Below, piece after piece: positions 10,673 through 21,603 of a DNA stretch of 64,000 nucleotides. Origin of the DNA: Cycas panzhihuaensis (lineage: Eukaryota; Cycadophyta); contig CM041465.1 in NCBI GenBank assembly GCA_023213395.1, positions 134,609,741 to 134,673,740 of the forward strand, read 5' to 3'. Position numbers and translations under genes: made by a program. The notes under the pieces were generated by a model that saw nothing but the letters and a program-made list of their open reading frames with translations, ran no database searches and was not told where the DNA came from. The first letter of the stretch is position 1; each line of letters opens with the position of its first letter.

Positions 10673-12904
10673 GTTTTGAGATCTTCGTTTTGCTTTTGCT
10701 TTCATTGGCCGTGATCAATTTTTTGTGGTCAAGGTATTTATTCCACTGTTCTTCAAATCACCAGTTTTTGAAATTGTATGCTTATTCCTTCATGAAGAAT
10801 TTCTGTCAGTATCGTGTGTAAACCAAGGCAGCATGTTTGCCATAGTTTCATCGTTTTGGATCAAGGCTAGGGTGAACGGGGGTGATCTTGTGCGTAGCGT
10901 GTGCTAATTGTTCATAGGGCCACTAGTTCTATTCGGCGAGGACAACCCTGAAAGTGGACTTATTTTATCATTGGCTGATATATAAACTAAGGTCCCGCGT
11001 CTTATCAAATTTGAAGTTCTGAAATTGGAACCTGCCCACAAGAATGGCCACTTGCAGTGTGTCACATATTCTGGCATGTGGTTTCCTGCTATTTACTGCA
11101 GCCCTACCGCTGCAGATTTTTAGGAGCCCAATGAAAGAATCATGTCTGAATGGGCTGCTAGGAAGTTGCAAACTTGCTGAAACTGGTTGTGAAAGGAGAG
11201 TATTCTTCACTTTGGGAGAATTTAAGAGGAAATCATATTAAATTGTAGGGAGAAGAACCTCCCAAGCGTATGGTTAGATGTTCAGCCTCTCAGGAGTTGA
11301 GTTTAGCTTCTTATAAGTATTGTTGCTTGGCACTTTAACATAAAGTTCCAATTTATTCCGAGCAGTTAAAGATACGGTGTTATCTGACCTGTGCTAGTTA
11401 TTTATAGAAGCCCTCTTTTAAGCCTTTGAGACGTGACGATACTCCCACCCAGGGTTTGTATCACTATGAAGAGATTGGCTTAACATGGTTGTTGTCGTCG
11501 TATTTTTAGATTTCCTAGCAAGTAAATTAATATGTTAATATTCATTTTCTCTGTTGAAAAGATGTTTCTATTTATTGGAAAAATTGCATTCTATTACAAC
11601 AAAAAGAAAAGGTGGACACTCGAGTCAACTACTACTCTAAGGGTGAATCATACCTCCATATAGGGATAACAAAATCATGCATATTGATATTAAATCCATC
11701 ATAAAAGTAGCTATTGTCCAAAATTCATTATACTTATGATAACAATGAAGACATAAATCTAGTGGCAATCTTTGCCCATAACAACATAACCACAAAAGAT
11801 CAAGGGGCAGTTGAAGCATTTGAGGGCAATTTCATTTGTCGCACCAACCATTGTTTTGATCAGTGATTTAAGCTACATGATCTTTTAGACTTTGGATCAT
11901 TCTGGTCATCATCGGTTGGGCAATTCTTGGGTGTGATAGCTAGAGGGATGCATGGTGTCTTTTGCTAAGGATTGCCCCTTGTATAGGTGGAGGCGATCTT
12001 GTTGTACTACTAGAAACATCTCCTTAGACATTCTGTTACCATTTCAAAAATGTGGAAATGACATGAAAATGTTTTCACAACATTTCCAGAAATTGGTAAT
12101 TGACATTTTGTAGTAATTAATTGAAGTTTCATATAATTAGTTTGCATTTCTATGTCTTATAATATCTATGTATGTGGTTTTGCTTTTGCTTTCATAGTTA
12201 TTTGTCTCTATATGCATGTGTGTGCACACGTGCAGGCGCGTTTGTGCATGCACATACACCGATACATACATATGTATATATGAATGTATGTACATGTAGG
12301 CATGTGTGTGCATGGTCAATGTATACATGTGTAGACACACCCACATGTGCATATATGTATATGCATATAGATACGTGTATATCCACCGACCTAAATACAT
12401 ATGTACGTGTTGATGTATGCATTTGTATATACACACACACTTGCATGTGCATGCACACACACATGTATATATATGTATGTATGTATGCACATGTATATAT
12501 ACATATACTTGCATATGGGTATGTCTTTATCTATATAGATATATATATCTTTATATACATATATATGCATATACACAGACATATGCATGCATGCATATAT
12601 GCACACACACACACATATACATACATGCATTGTGTGTCTGTATATACTTTTAAGTTAGACTTCATTGATTAAGTGGCAAACCTTGAGATTGAAGGGGGTT
12701 CCTTTTGGAGCTTTTCGTTCACCTTCTATATGAATGTAAAGGAAATTGGATTGTGGCATGGTAATGTGACATCTTTTAAGACATTGAGTAGTGTACCCTT
12801 TTTTTTGTTTGACTAGAGTTTACCACCCTTGTAAAGCATGGCTTTATCTAGTTGTTTGATGTCTCTTATCATGCTTAAGTTGAAGTTAGACCAAACAAAT
12901 TTGA
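10673..12904 (+). other. Non-coding DNA, possibly intron 1 of the RHD3-like gene
   Basis: No convincing coding stretch. GAAATTGGAACCTGCC at 11,021-11,036 resembles the GCAATTGGAACCTGCTCC found in the degenerate repeats near 45,015. This weakly ties the two regions to the same original sequence, now separated by transposons. A second donor-like site (GTCAAG|GTATTT) lies near 10,733. Confidence 0.35.
12200..12650. repeat. Cryptic TG/CA/TA microsatellite tract
   Basis: About 450 bp made almost only of interleaved TATG, CATG, TGTG, CACA and TATA steps. Alternating purine-pyrimidine runs are long. Open frames through it on both strands translate into Tyr/His/Ile/Cys/Thr-only protein and are artefacts of composition. 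Confidence 0.9.
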
Positions 12905-13128
12905 GATTGTAACTCTTTTCTTCCTTTTGTTCATTGGGATCAAATAACCCTAACTTGGCTTTCAAATGAGACCTGGTTGCTCTCTCTTCAACATGCCATT
13001 CAAAGGGAAGACCCCCTCCCCCCTAAAAAAGAACAAAAAAAAAAAAAAAAAACCCTAATGATTGTCATATTAGAATCCCTGCAAAACAACCATGGGGCTT
13101 TAGCAAGTTCTTCTCTTAACCAATGCTA
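12905..13128. repeat. Left part of duplicated host repeat, copy 1
   Basis: The stretch with GGGATCAAATAA, TTCAACATGCCATT, ATATTAGAATCCCT and CCAATGC aligns with 19,395-19,600 (GGAATCAAATAA, CTCAACATGCATTT, ATATTAAAGTACCCT, CCATTGC). Copy 1 is cut at its CATCA by element C1 and resumes at 19,091. A 20-bp poly(A) lies near 13,031-13,051. Confidence 0.65.
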
Positions 13129-13133
13129 CATCA
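13129..13133. repeat. Target-site duplication of C1 (left)
   Basis: CATCA, identical to 19,091-19,095. It proves the limits of element C1. Confidence 0.85.
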
Positions 13134-13696
13134 TGATGTGGGAGCATCTAGACCTTCGTCGTAATTTACTTCACTTTTCACCTTTGGTCTTTTTCTCTCT
13201 AAAATTTGGGGTCAACTAATTGGACTGTAACTTTTACTCGGTGGTTAGAATTTAGTCATTCTTGCATTGACTCGAAGGTTTATCTGAGTAGAAGAGGCCA
13301 AAACAACCTATAACTAGGCCAAAGGCCTCATTGTAGGCCCCTAAATTTTCAGCTAAAAAATGCCTTGGTCATGCCTAAAAATTGAGATTTAGTTTGTATG
13401 TCTAAAAATAATAGTTAGTTTTAGACTAGTTTTCACTTTCATGTAATGACCCTTAGTGGTTTAGTTTTTGAGTAGGGATCAACTTAAAAACGTGGTTTTA
13501 TTTGATATTTTAGGTATTTTGGAGTTTTTAGGATTAGAGTTGAAAGCTTTTAATGTAATTTTAGACTATCTTTTAGCAGATAGAATGGAATGGAATGGAA
13601 ATGGAAGTGAAACAACTCTCCCTATTCTTTGATTGTTCCTTGTTTTAAGTTTGTGCATGTGGGATTGAATGTTTTCCTTGTAGGTCATCCTCATCA
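13134..13696 (+). repeat. C1 5' LTR
   Basis: 563 bp from TGATGTGG to CCTCATCA. It aligns with 18,500-19,090 throughout, including the GGAATGGAATGG run. Near 13,550 it lacks about 28 bp present in the 3' LTR, and that missing piece holds the TATA-like ACTTATATAAATA. Confidence 0.9.
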
Positions 13697-13698
13697 TC

Positions 13699-13711
13699 TG
13701 GTATCAAAGTG
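13699..13711 (+). other. C1 primer-binding site
   Basis: TGGTATCAAAGTG lies two bases after the 5' LTR. It closely resembles TGGTATCAGAGC, the complement of the initiator tRNA-Met 3' end used by many plant LTR elements to prime minus-strand DNA. Confidence 0.8.
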
Positions 13712-13935
13712 TGGTTTAGTTCTGGGGTTGAAGGGAAACCATAAACGTTTGAGACATTGCAACAAATATTTGTTGAAAAAACTACGGAGGTTGTGGAATA
13801 TTCCTATTGAAAGGGTGAGGAAGTGCTCGTTGGGGCTTAGGAGCCTCGTAGAAAGTTTATGAGAGAAGCTTTAGAACCCAAAGTGGTTGGGTAAAGATAA
13901 GAGCAGTAAAAAAAAAAGAAAAAAAAGAAAACAAA

Positions 13936-14990
13936 ATGGTGAGAAGAGGAGGAAGAGTGAAGTATGTTGAAATGAACAGAAACCTATAGGAGCTGCAGAG
14001 GAGAATGGAACAGGTTGCTATCGCAGTGTTAAGACAAAGGCATGAAAGAAATATTGGTGAAGAAGAGGCATTAAGCGAAGATGGTGCAAGACTGGAAGAT
14101 GGTGAGCCACAAGAGCCACAAACAATGGAAGAGAGATTCTTAAAAGCACTTGAAGATAAGAGTGATGGAATCAAGATTGACATTCTAGACTACTAGGAGA
14201 GTTTAAAAGTAGAGGAGCTAGTATATTGACTAAATGCCATGAAAAATTTCTTTGAATGGAAGAGCCTAATTGAAGAAAAGAAGCTAAAGTTCGCATGCAT
14301 GGAGTTAAAGGGGCATGCAACCATTTGGTGGGATCACCTACATAAGGAGAAGGTGAAGAAAAACAAAGAAAAGATCAGAACATGGACCAAAATGGTTAGG
14401 AAGTTGAAAGAGAAGTTTTTACCAATCGATTATTCTCAGACCCTCTTCAGAAGTGCCATAACTTAAAGTAGAAAAAAATGATAGTAAAAGACTACACAAA
14501 TGAGTTCTAGAAGTTTTCCATTCATGTGGAGCATGAGGAGACAGATGAACAAGTCGTTGCAATTTATATAAACGGTTTAAAGTTTTCAATTCAGGACGAA
14601 CTTAGCATGCATAGAGTTAAAAGTATGGAAGATGCATATTAGTTAGCGTTAAAGGTAGAAAAGAAGCAAAACAGACATGTTACTTGAAGGTCCCTTGTGA
14701 TAAGAACAGGTTCATCACCTTTGTATAGAGGCAGAGGAGGAATCCTCTATGCGAGGGGAGAATTATCCAATAGGATGGAAAAATAAGAAGGAGAGAGGCA
14801 ATGTGGAATGCAGGGAGGAAGAGGAACTCAGAACCAATTAAGGGGAAGAGGATTTCCAGGAGCCTAATGAGGCAGAGGTTTCAATGGTAGAAGAGGATGG
14901 AGAACTTTTTGTTTGTTTTAAATGTAGGGAAGAAGGACACAGGGCATTTGAATGTCCTCGTCACTATGAGGAATAATCTCGGAGGCAAGA
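13936..14990 (+). pseudogene. C1 gag (capsid and CCHC nucleocapsid)
   Basis: The probable ATG at 13,936 follows an A/G-rich leader and opens a basic, Arg/Glu-rich N-terminus. The capsid region at 14,239-14,466 shows GHATIWWDHL, the tryptophan-rich core of retrotransposon gag. The knuckle CFKCREEGHRAFEC at about 14,915-14,960 has perfect CX2CX4HX4C spacing. Stops break the frame several times. Gag would package element RNA into cytoplasmic particles. Confidence 0.85.
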
Positions 14991-15195
14991 AGAGCATGTA
15001 AGGATGAACTTGGCCCAAAATGAAGATGGCAATGAATGAGTTGTTGTAGATGAAGGTGAGAGTTTAATGCTCTGAAGAACAATGATAGCACCAAGACGAT
15101 GACTCATACTGGATAAAGGAAAGGCAACGATGGACGATGATTCATGGTTATGAACCAACATTTTCAAAACAAGATGTACCACAGGAGGAAAGATA

Positions 15196-15590
15196 TGTAA
15201 AGTTATAATTGATGGTGGTAGTTGTGAAAATATGGTCTCCAATGAAATGGTAGAAAAGTTAGGATTGTGTTGTGAAGCACATCTACATCTATACTACATT
15301 TCCTAGTTTAAAAAGGGAAATGAAATGACTGTTGATAGGAGACGCTTGGTTAAATTTAGCATTGGGAAATGATATTGGGATGAAATATGTTGTGATGTGA
15401 TCTCGATGGATGCATGGCATCTATTATTAGGGAGACCGTGGCAGTACGACAGGAACACCTTTCATGATGGAAAGAATAATACCTACATGTTTTGGAAGGG
15501 CAATGTAGAGGTGAAGTTATTACCACTTAAAGAAGAAGGGCACGTGGAAAGCATGTTGACCGCTAAAGAATTAATGAAACATGTATGAGA
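15196..15590 (+). pseudogene. C1 retropepsin-type protease
   Basis: VIIDGGSCENMVSNEMVEKL at about 15,205-15,265 is the active-site loop, with the D-G-G variant common in chromoviruses. MDAWHLLLGRPWQYDR at 15,400-15,450 is the C-terminal flap/hydrophobic motif that closes the protease fold. The protease would cut the Gag-Pol polyprotein. Confidence 0.85.
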
Positions 15591-15609
15591 GTCTAGCACT
15601 TGTTATGCG

Positions 15610-16980
15610 TTGGTGGCAAGACAGATAGAGGAGGATAGCACAGAGATGTCGAGTGAAGTAGCAGGGTTACTACAAGAGTACAATAACATCATGTCGGGTA
15701 AGTTACTAGATGGCTTACCACCCATGAGAGACATTCAACACCAAATTGACCTAATCATAGGGTCAAGTTTACCAAACCAAGTGGCCTATCAGTTAAGTCC
15801 AATGGAGAATGAGGAGTTAATTGACAGGTTAGCGAATTGGTGCAGAAGGGAATGGTAAGAGAAAGCTTGAGTCTTTATGCAATTCTAGCATTGGTGACTC
15901 TAAAGAAAGATGGCTCGTGGTGAATGTGTGTTGATTCCAAAGTGATCAACAAGATAACAATTAAATACCGGTTTCCCATGCCTCATATGGATGATGTGTT
16001 GGATGTATTGGGAGGTGCTTCCTACTTTACAAAGATCAACCTCAAGAGCGGGTACCATTAGATTCAAATTTGTGAAGGGGAACAACCTTCAAGACGAGGG
16101 ATAGATTGTATGAATGGCTAGCCATGATATCAAATGCCCCAAGCACATTTATGAGATTGATGAACACTATGTTGTGACCATTTATGGGTAAGTTTATAGT
16201 TGTATATTTTGATGGTATTCGTATTTTTAGTAAAACTAAGAAGGAACACTTAATGCACTTAAGGATGGTGCTTAAAGTGTTAAGGAGAGAAAATCTATAC
16301 GCAAATGTAAAGAAGTGCATGTTTATGCAAATGAGCCTAGTATTTTTAGGCTTTGTGATTTCATAAGAGGAATTGTGAATGGATGACGAAACGATTAGGG
16401 CAATTGTTGAGTGGCCAACACCTAGGATTGTGACAAAGGTAAGAAGTTTTCACAGTCTGGCTCAATTTTATAGAAAGTTCATTAGAAAGTTTAAAGGAAT
16501 TATTGCATCCTTAATAGATTGCATGAAGGGTAAGGAGTTGACATGGACCAGGGAAGCAGGGAATAACTTTGAGCTCTTAAAGAAAAGGATAATTGAAGCA
16601 ACTGTGCTCGCACTACCAAGCTTTGAAAAAGTGTTTGAGGTCGATTGTGACGCTTTGTATGTTGTAGTTGGAGTAGTGCTTAGTCAAGAAGGAAGACTTG
16701 TAGCATTTTACAATGAGAAGCTTAATGAGGTAAGAAGAAGGTATTCAACTAATGACTTGGAATTTTATGTGATTGTCCAAGTGAGGCATGGGAGGCATTA
16801 CCTCATACCTAAGGAATTTGTCCTATTTATTGATCACTAAGCCTTGAGGTATGTAAATACCCAAAGGAAATTAAATGTAAGGCATGCTAAGTGGGTGTCC
16901 TATCTGTAAAGCTTTACATTTATTTGAAGCACAAATCAGGCAAATAGAATCCTGTTGCTGACGCATTGAGTAGATGAGTG
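15610..16980 (+). pseudogene. C1 reverse transcriptase and RNase H
   Basis: LLDGLPPMRDIQHQIDLI (15,700-15,755) is the typical start of gypsy RT. At 16,184-16,230 the catalytic box reads YFDGIRIFS, so the second aspartate of YxDD is glycine and the enzyme is dead. LVFLGFVIS follows. RNase H runs from 16,379 (EVDCDALYVVVGVVLSQ, YSTNDLEFYVIV, HGRHYLIPKEFVLFIDH) to about 16,980. Stops and shifts are frequent. Confidence 0.9.
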
Positions 16981-17029
16981 TCATTATTGACCATCATGGC
17001 AAATGAGGTGGCAGGATTTGCAACCGTTA

Positions 17030-17790
17030 AGGATATGTATGACTCAAACCCCGATTTTGAAACAATTGTTAAGAACTATAAGAATCCTCTAATTGAGGGA
17101 CATGGTTCTTTATGTGATGATTACTTTAAGTAGGATGGCTACCTATTTAAGGAAAGGCAATTGTGCATCCTAGTGGGCTCCATGAGGGGGAACATCATAC
17201 AAGAGTTGCAGGGTGGAGGTCCTGGAGGGCATTTTGGCTGAAACAAGACCATAGCTTTAGTAGAGGAGAAGTATTTTTGGCCTCGAATGAAGAGTGATAT
17301 GGTAAGATTTGTGGCACATTGTAGGATATACCAGATAGCTAAGGAGCATGCACAAAATACTGGCTTATATATGCCCTTATGAATACTTGAAGGATCATGG
17401 ACAAACTTGAGCATTGACTTCGTGTTGGGATCACCATATACACAAAGAGTTAATGATTAAATTTTTGTTGTTGTTGATCGTTTTTAAAAAATGATTCATT
17501 TTATTGCATGTAAGAAGATAAACGCTGTAGTTAGGATAGCAAATATATTTTTTAAAGAGGTTGCAAGGCTGCATGGTATTATGAAGACTATCACTTTGAA
17601 TTGGGACACCAAGTTCTTGAGCTATTTTTGGAAGACTCTGTGGAAGAAGCTAGGAACAAAACTCCAGTTTAGTAGTGCATACCATCCATAACTAATGTGG
17701 CAAACAGAAGTTTGGGAAACTTGCTAATGTGCATCGTTGGAGAGAAGCCTAGACAATAGAATTTGGCATTGGCCTAAGCAGAATTTGCAT
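17030..17790 (+). pseudogene. C1 integrase
   Basis: A zinc-binding region (FWPRMKSDMVRFVAHC, about 17,277-17,325) is followed by the catalytic core: SWTNLSIDFVLGSP near 17,396-17,440 with the first Asp, and [18 protein letters not shown] at about 17,590-17,645, then FSSAYHP. Stops interrupt it. Integrase would insert the cDNA and make the 5-bp duplication. Confidence 0.88.
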
Positions 17791-18289
17791 ATAATAATTT
17801 TGTGAATAGGTTAACAGGTAAATCACTTTTTCAGGTTATGTATGGCAGAAACCCTAATGGTGTGCTAGATCTAGTACATCTACCCATTGGGGAGAAGGTG
17901 AGTGATGATGTAGAAGCTTTTGTAGAGTGTAGACAATAGGTTCATGAGGGGGTGAGGAAAAAGTTATAGGACAATAATAAAAGTACAAGGAAGCAACAAA
18001 CAGGACTTGTAGACATAAGGTCTTTGAAGAAGGTGACTTGGTGATGGTTTACTTCAGGAAAGACAAATTTTTCCAAGGGACCTATAACAAACTCAAATAT
18101 AAAAAGGTTGGACCATGTTGAGATATAAAAAGGATCAATGATAATGCATACGGGGTGAATCTGCTTGAACACTTTGATATCTCTCCTATTTTTAATGTTT
18201 CAGATCTATATACATATCATGAAGTAGATGAAGAGGTAGATTATAAAGGTGAAGTGGTAAGTTGGGAGCCCCAAATGCCAAGGAATAAG

Positions 18290-18470
18290 CAAGGAAGAAA
18301 TTGAGCAAGTGTTAGATGTGAAGACAATGAGCACACGACAGGGAAACTATAATAGGTACCTAGTGCAATGGAAAGGTTTGCCACAAGCAGACAACACCTG
18401 AATCATAAAAGAAGAGCTAAGGTGGTTGAATCTTGACAAATGGCAAGAACTTCATCATAATAACTTGTAG
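18290..18470 (+). pseudogene. C1 integrase C-terminal chromodomain
   Basis: YLVQWKGLPQADNT followed by a TGA where the chromodomain's conserved tryptophan is expected, then a helical WLNLDKWQEL tail. Chromodomains of chromoviruses bind modified histone H3 and steer integration into heterochromatin. The segment ends shortly before the polypurine tract AGGGAGGA at 18,492-18,499. Confidence 0.8.
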
Positions 18471-18499
18471 GGGTAGAGTTCTTTTCGACCTAGGGAGGA

Positions 18500-19090
18500 T
18501 GATTTAGGAGCATCTTGACCTTCGTCATAAGTTACTTCACTTTTCACTTTTAGTCTTTTTCTCTCTAAATTTTGGGGTCTACTAATCAGACCATAATTTT
18601 TTACTCAGTGGTCAGAATTCTGTCATTCTTGCATTGACTCAAAGGTCTATCTGAGTAGAACATGCCAAAATGACCTATGACTGGGCCAAAGGCCCCATTG
18701 TAGGCCCACAGTTTTTTAGCCAAAAAATGCCTCAAACATGCCTAACAATTGAGATTTAGTTTGTATGTCTAAAAATGGTAGTTAATTTTAGAGTAGTTTT
18801 CATTTTCATGTAATGACCCTTAGTGGTCTAGTTTTTTAGTAGGGATTAACTTAAAAATGTGGTTTTATTTGATATATTTTAGGTAATTAGGAGTTTTTAG
18901 GGTTTAGGTTTGGAAGGTTTTGGATTTCCTACTTTCACTTATATAAATATAATTTCAGACTATCTTTTGGTAGATTGAATGGAATGGAATGGAAATGGAA
19001 GTGTAGTGAGTCTCCCTATTCTCTAATTTTTCCTTGTTTTAAGCCTGTGCATGTGAGATTGAATGTTTTCCTTGTAGGTCATCCTCATCA
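18500..19090 (+). repeat. C1 3' LTR
   Basis: 591 bp from TGATTTAGGAG to CCTCATCA, preceded by a purine tract. It keeps the TATA-like segment near 18,938-18,950 that the 5' LTR has lost. Confidence 0.9.
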
Positions 19091-19275
19091 CATCACAATT
19101 CTTTTTGTTGTTGATTTGGGAGGGTAAACATTAACTAATCTTAGCAACATATTATTAATCTTCAGTAATCTCCACCCCCAAGGACTACCTTCTTTTCTAA
19201 TCTAGGATTGAGAAGGATTAGAGCACCGCCCATTCCTTCCTCATGGTAGTAGATAGAATTATTGAATTGGGCTTA
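19091..19275. repeat. Duplicated host repeat, copy 1 resumed after C1
   Basis: It begins with the CATCA target duplication. TAATCTTAGCAACAT, the CCAAGGACTACCTTCTTTTCTA stretch and GGATTGAGAAGGATT recur at 19,630-19,745, so this continues copy 1 after the C1 insertion. Confidence 0.65.
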
Positions 19276-19394
19276 ACAAATTATAAAGGCATCTCTAACT
19301 TGTCACATGTATTATTATATATTTCACTTTTGGCAAGCAAAATACATTAGAGGGTTTTAATACCATGCCTCTCACTCTTGACCATGATCATGAT

Positions 19395-19800
19395 TGGCTT
19401 TTCTTGTGTTTATTGGAATCAAATAATATGAACACGGCTTTTGTATGGAACCAAACCAATCTCTCCTCAACATGCATTTTAAAAGGGAGGGTGGGGAAGC
19501 TACTAAATTATCCTCTAGTGACTCTCATATTAAAGTACCCTGAAAACATTCAAGAGGTTTTTGGCAATTGTTCTCTTACCCATTGCCACGACATAGTTTT
19601 TTTGTTGATGAGTTGGGGTGTGAATATTCACTAATCCTAGCAATGTAATATTAATCCTTAGTAAAAGCTACAATATGTTGTTGTTTGGGTTCTAATCCCA
19701 AGAGACTACTTTCTTTTCTAGTCTAGGATTGAGAAGGATTGGACCCCTACCTCTTCCTTTCTTTTTGTTATTTCAGAACAATACTGAATTAGGGTGAAGA
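19395..19800. repeat. Duplicated host repeat, copy 2 (uninterrupted)
   Basis: This roughly 400-bp segment aligns with 12,905-13,128 joined to 19,091-19,275. It shows the pre-insertion state of the C1 target. A further relative of its 5' flank (TTTTACTTTTGGTAAGCAAAATG) is at 20,480-20,505. No protein is evident. Confidence 0.6.
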
Positions 19801-20090
19801 AATTGTAAATCTATGTTATAAAAAATTCCACTTTCCTTGAAAATTGCATGTTTCTGAAAGTTGGAAACTTGTAGATGCCTCAAAACCCATTAATAGATAT
19901 TTCTAGGTTGTTTCTATTGCCCAAAAACATTTTGTAGGCATTTATAGTTGGAAAACATGCACTTTTTCATGTTTTCGATAAAAACTTTCCATAGCTGGGC
20001 TCTACATGGCATGTGGATCCCACTTATTACGCACCCTAACCATTAGGCATTATAATAACTTCTAAAAATTTGAAAAAAAAAAAATTAATA
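19801..20090. other. Non-coding DNA
   Basis: AT-rich, no recognisable domain or element end. Confidence 0.5.
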
Positions 20091-20312
20091 ATTGAAATTA
20101 TTTCACATTCCATGTCTCATAATGTATGTATACGCATTTTGATTTTTGAGATGCATGATTTAATATATATTTTTAATATAAAATTTCAATATTTATTTTT
20201 AATTGAAATTATTTCACATTCCATGTCTCATAATGTATGTATATGCATTTTGATTTTTGAGATGCATGATTTAATATATATTTTTAATATAAATTTTTAA
20301 TATTTATTTTTA
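20091..20312. repeat. Tandem duplication, 111-bp unit, two copies
   Basis: Units at 20,091-20,201 and 20,202-20,312 differ at only a handful of positions, for example GTATACGC versus GTATATGC. A partial, more diverged third copy of the AT-rich end follows to about 20,337. The high identity implies a recent duplication. An open frame across both copies simply repeats the same peptide. Confidence 0.9.
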
Positions 20313-20743
20313 ATGTAAAATTTTAATATATATTTTTGAAAACTTTAGTTTGATGTTCCCTCATTTCTAAACGTTTGAAAATTGGTGTTTCCATGTTTCT
20401 ATTTTTTTTTCTAGCATTTTCCCACTTCAACATTTCTTACAACTTCGTTGTGAAGCCATGCTTAGCTTGTGACATATATATTTTACTTTTGGTAAGCAAA
20501 ATGTATGAACGGTGGTCTTTAATTCTCTGCCTCACTCTTCTAATTGTGCTCTTTTTATAGGAGTAAGAGTATCGTATTCTAGTTGGCAGTGAACGTCATA
20601 GCCATGCCCTCTTCAATTAGGAGTTTGATTAGTGCATCCAAACTTTTCACTAGTGCTTTTCTCTTAGAGGAAGAGGCTTGAATGTAGTCCTTCAAAGTGA
20701 CCAATTTTGTATGGTTCTTTCTCCTAGCATATTTAAGATTAGA

Positions 20744-21236
20744 CACAAGTTGGCTTGGCATGACAAGTGATGCAGGAGATTTGGAACAAAGAGTGGCATA
20801 GTTTTGACCTTGAGTTGGGATGCTTTTTGAGAGTTTCCTTCTATGTGTTCCTAGGGCTTTGGAGGGTGGGATTTGGGTCTAGCTTGACTAGTTCTTTTCC
20901 ACTAGTTTCTTGGCTATTCACTTTAATACACACATTCTCATGTTTAATAGTGAGTTCAAAAGTATTCGTGAGTGGCATATCAACCCCTATTGGTTTCATT
21001 TTTACTAGTAACAAGCAATATTTAATTTTGTGTTATGTAAAATGGCACCTAAACTATCACAAGTTGGCTTGGCATGACAAGTGGTGAATGAGACTTGGGA
21101 ACAAAGAGTGACATGATTTTGACCTTGAATTGGGATGCTTTTTGAGAGTTTCTTTCCTTGTTTCTTGGGGTTTGGGAGGTTGGGATTTGGGCTTAGCTTT
21201 ACTAGCTGTTTTCCCTGGCTTCTTGGCCACGCAATC
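20744..21236. repeat. 314-bp tandem duplication, first copy and left part of second
   Basis: CACAAGTTGGCTTGGCATGAC occurs at 20,744 and again at 21,058. The following roughly 170 bp match closely (TTGGGATGCTTTTTGAGAGTTTC and so on). The second copy is cut at 21,236 by Copia A and resumes at 31,326. The minus-strand open frame at 20,579-20,761 upstream has no known domain. Confidence 0.8.
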
Positions 21237-21591
21237 TGTTAATGTGGCAGTTGATTGTTAAGCCACTAAGTTAATGTTAATGTGGTTTAACTAAGGTGAT
21301 TAAGCGAAAAGGTGTGACTTTTTCGAAGGGTCACAACTCTAATTGGGTGACACCTCTTGGAAGAGTATAAAAGCCTTGAGGCCTTGTGTATTCAATATAT
21401 AAAATCAAGTGTGCAATCATAAATGTGATCCAGAAGGATCTTTTGTGGTGGGTTTTTTCCTGAAAGGGTTTTCTCACGTAAATCTTGTGTACTGTGCATT
21501 TGTTTTCAGTGTGTATTCAAGTTTGCTTGTTGTGTATGGTTAAAGATTTTGCAGATGGGAACATACCTATGTGATTTCATGTTTCCAAACA
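21237..21591 (+). repeat. Copia A 5' LTR
   Basis: 355 bp, TGTTAATGTGG to TTTCCAAACA. A TATA box (TATAAAAG) at 21,366 would drive the genomic transcript. Same length as the 3' LTR. Confidence 0.92.
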
Positions 21592-21603
21592 TGGTATCAG
21601 AGC
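21592..21603 (+). other. Copia A primer-binding site
   Basis: TGGTATCAGAGC starts immediately after the LTR and matches the complement of the initiator tRNA-Met 3' end perfectly as that motif is usually written. Confidence 0.9.

Larger units (their letters stand above)
13134..19090 (+). mobile_element. C1: Ty3/gypsy chromovirus-type LTR retrotransposon
   Basis: A 5.96-kb element bounded by TG...CA LTRs and a perfect 5-bp duplication (CATCA). The internal order is gag with one CCHC knuckle, retropepsin, RT, RNase H, integrase and a C-terminal chromodomain. RT before integrase places it in Ty3/gypsy, and the chromodomain places it among chromoviruses. All ORFs are interrupted by stops (often TAG) and shifts. 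LTR copies differ at many positions and by a roughly 28-bp indel, so the insertion is old. Confidence 0.93.

Noticed and set aside
10308-10679. A 123-codon plus-strand ORF as a protein gene
   Set aside because: No recognisable domain, and it runs over a good splice donor in leader-like sequence; kept only as a possible non-coding exon.
12137-12672. Long open frames on both strands, rich in Tyr, His, Cys and Ile
   Set aside because: They translate a CA/TG/TA microsatellite; composition alone keeps the frames open.
20070-20300. ORF with two identical peptide repeats
   Set aside because: It is the 111-bp tandem duplication read through; AT-rich with no coding signal.
20579-20761. Minus-strand Lys-rich 60-codon ORF as a gene
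   Set aside because: Short, no domain, and partly inside the 314-bp duplicated non-coding unit.
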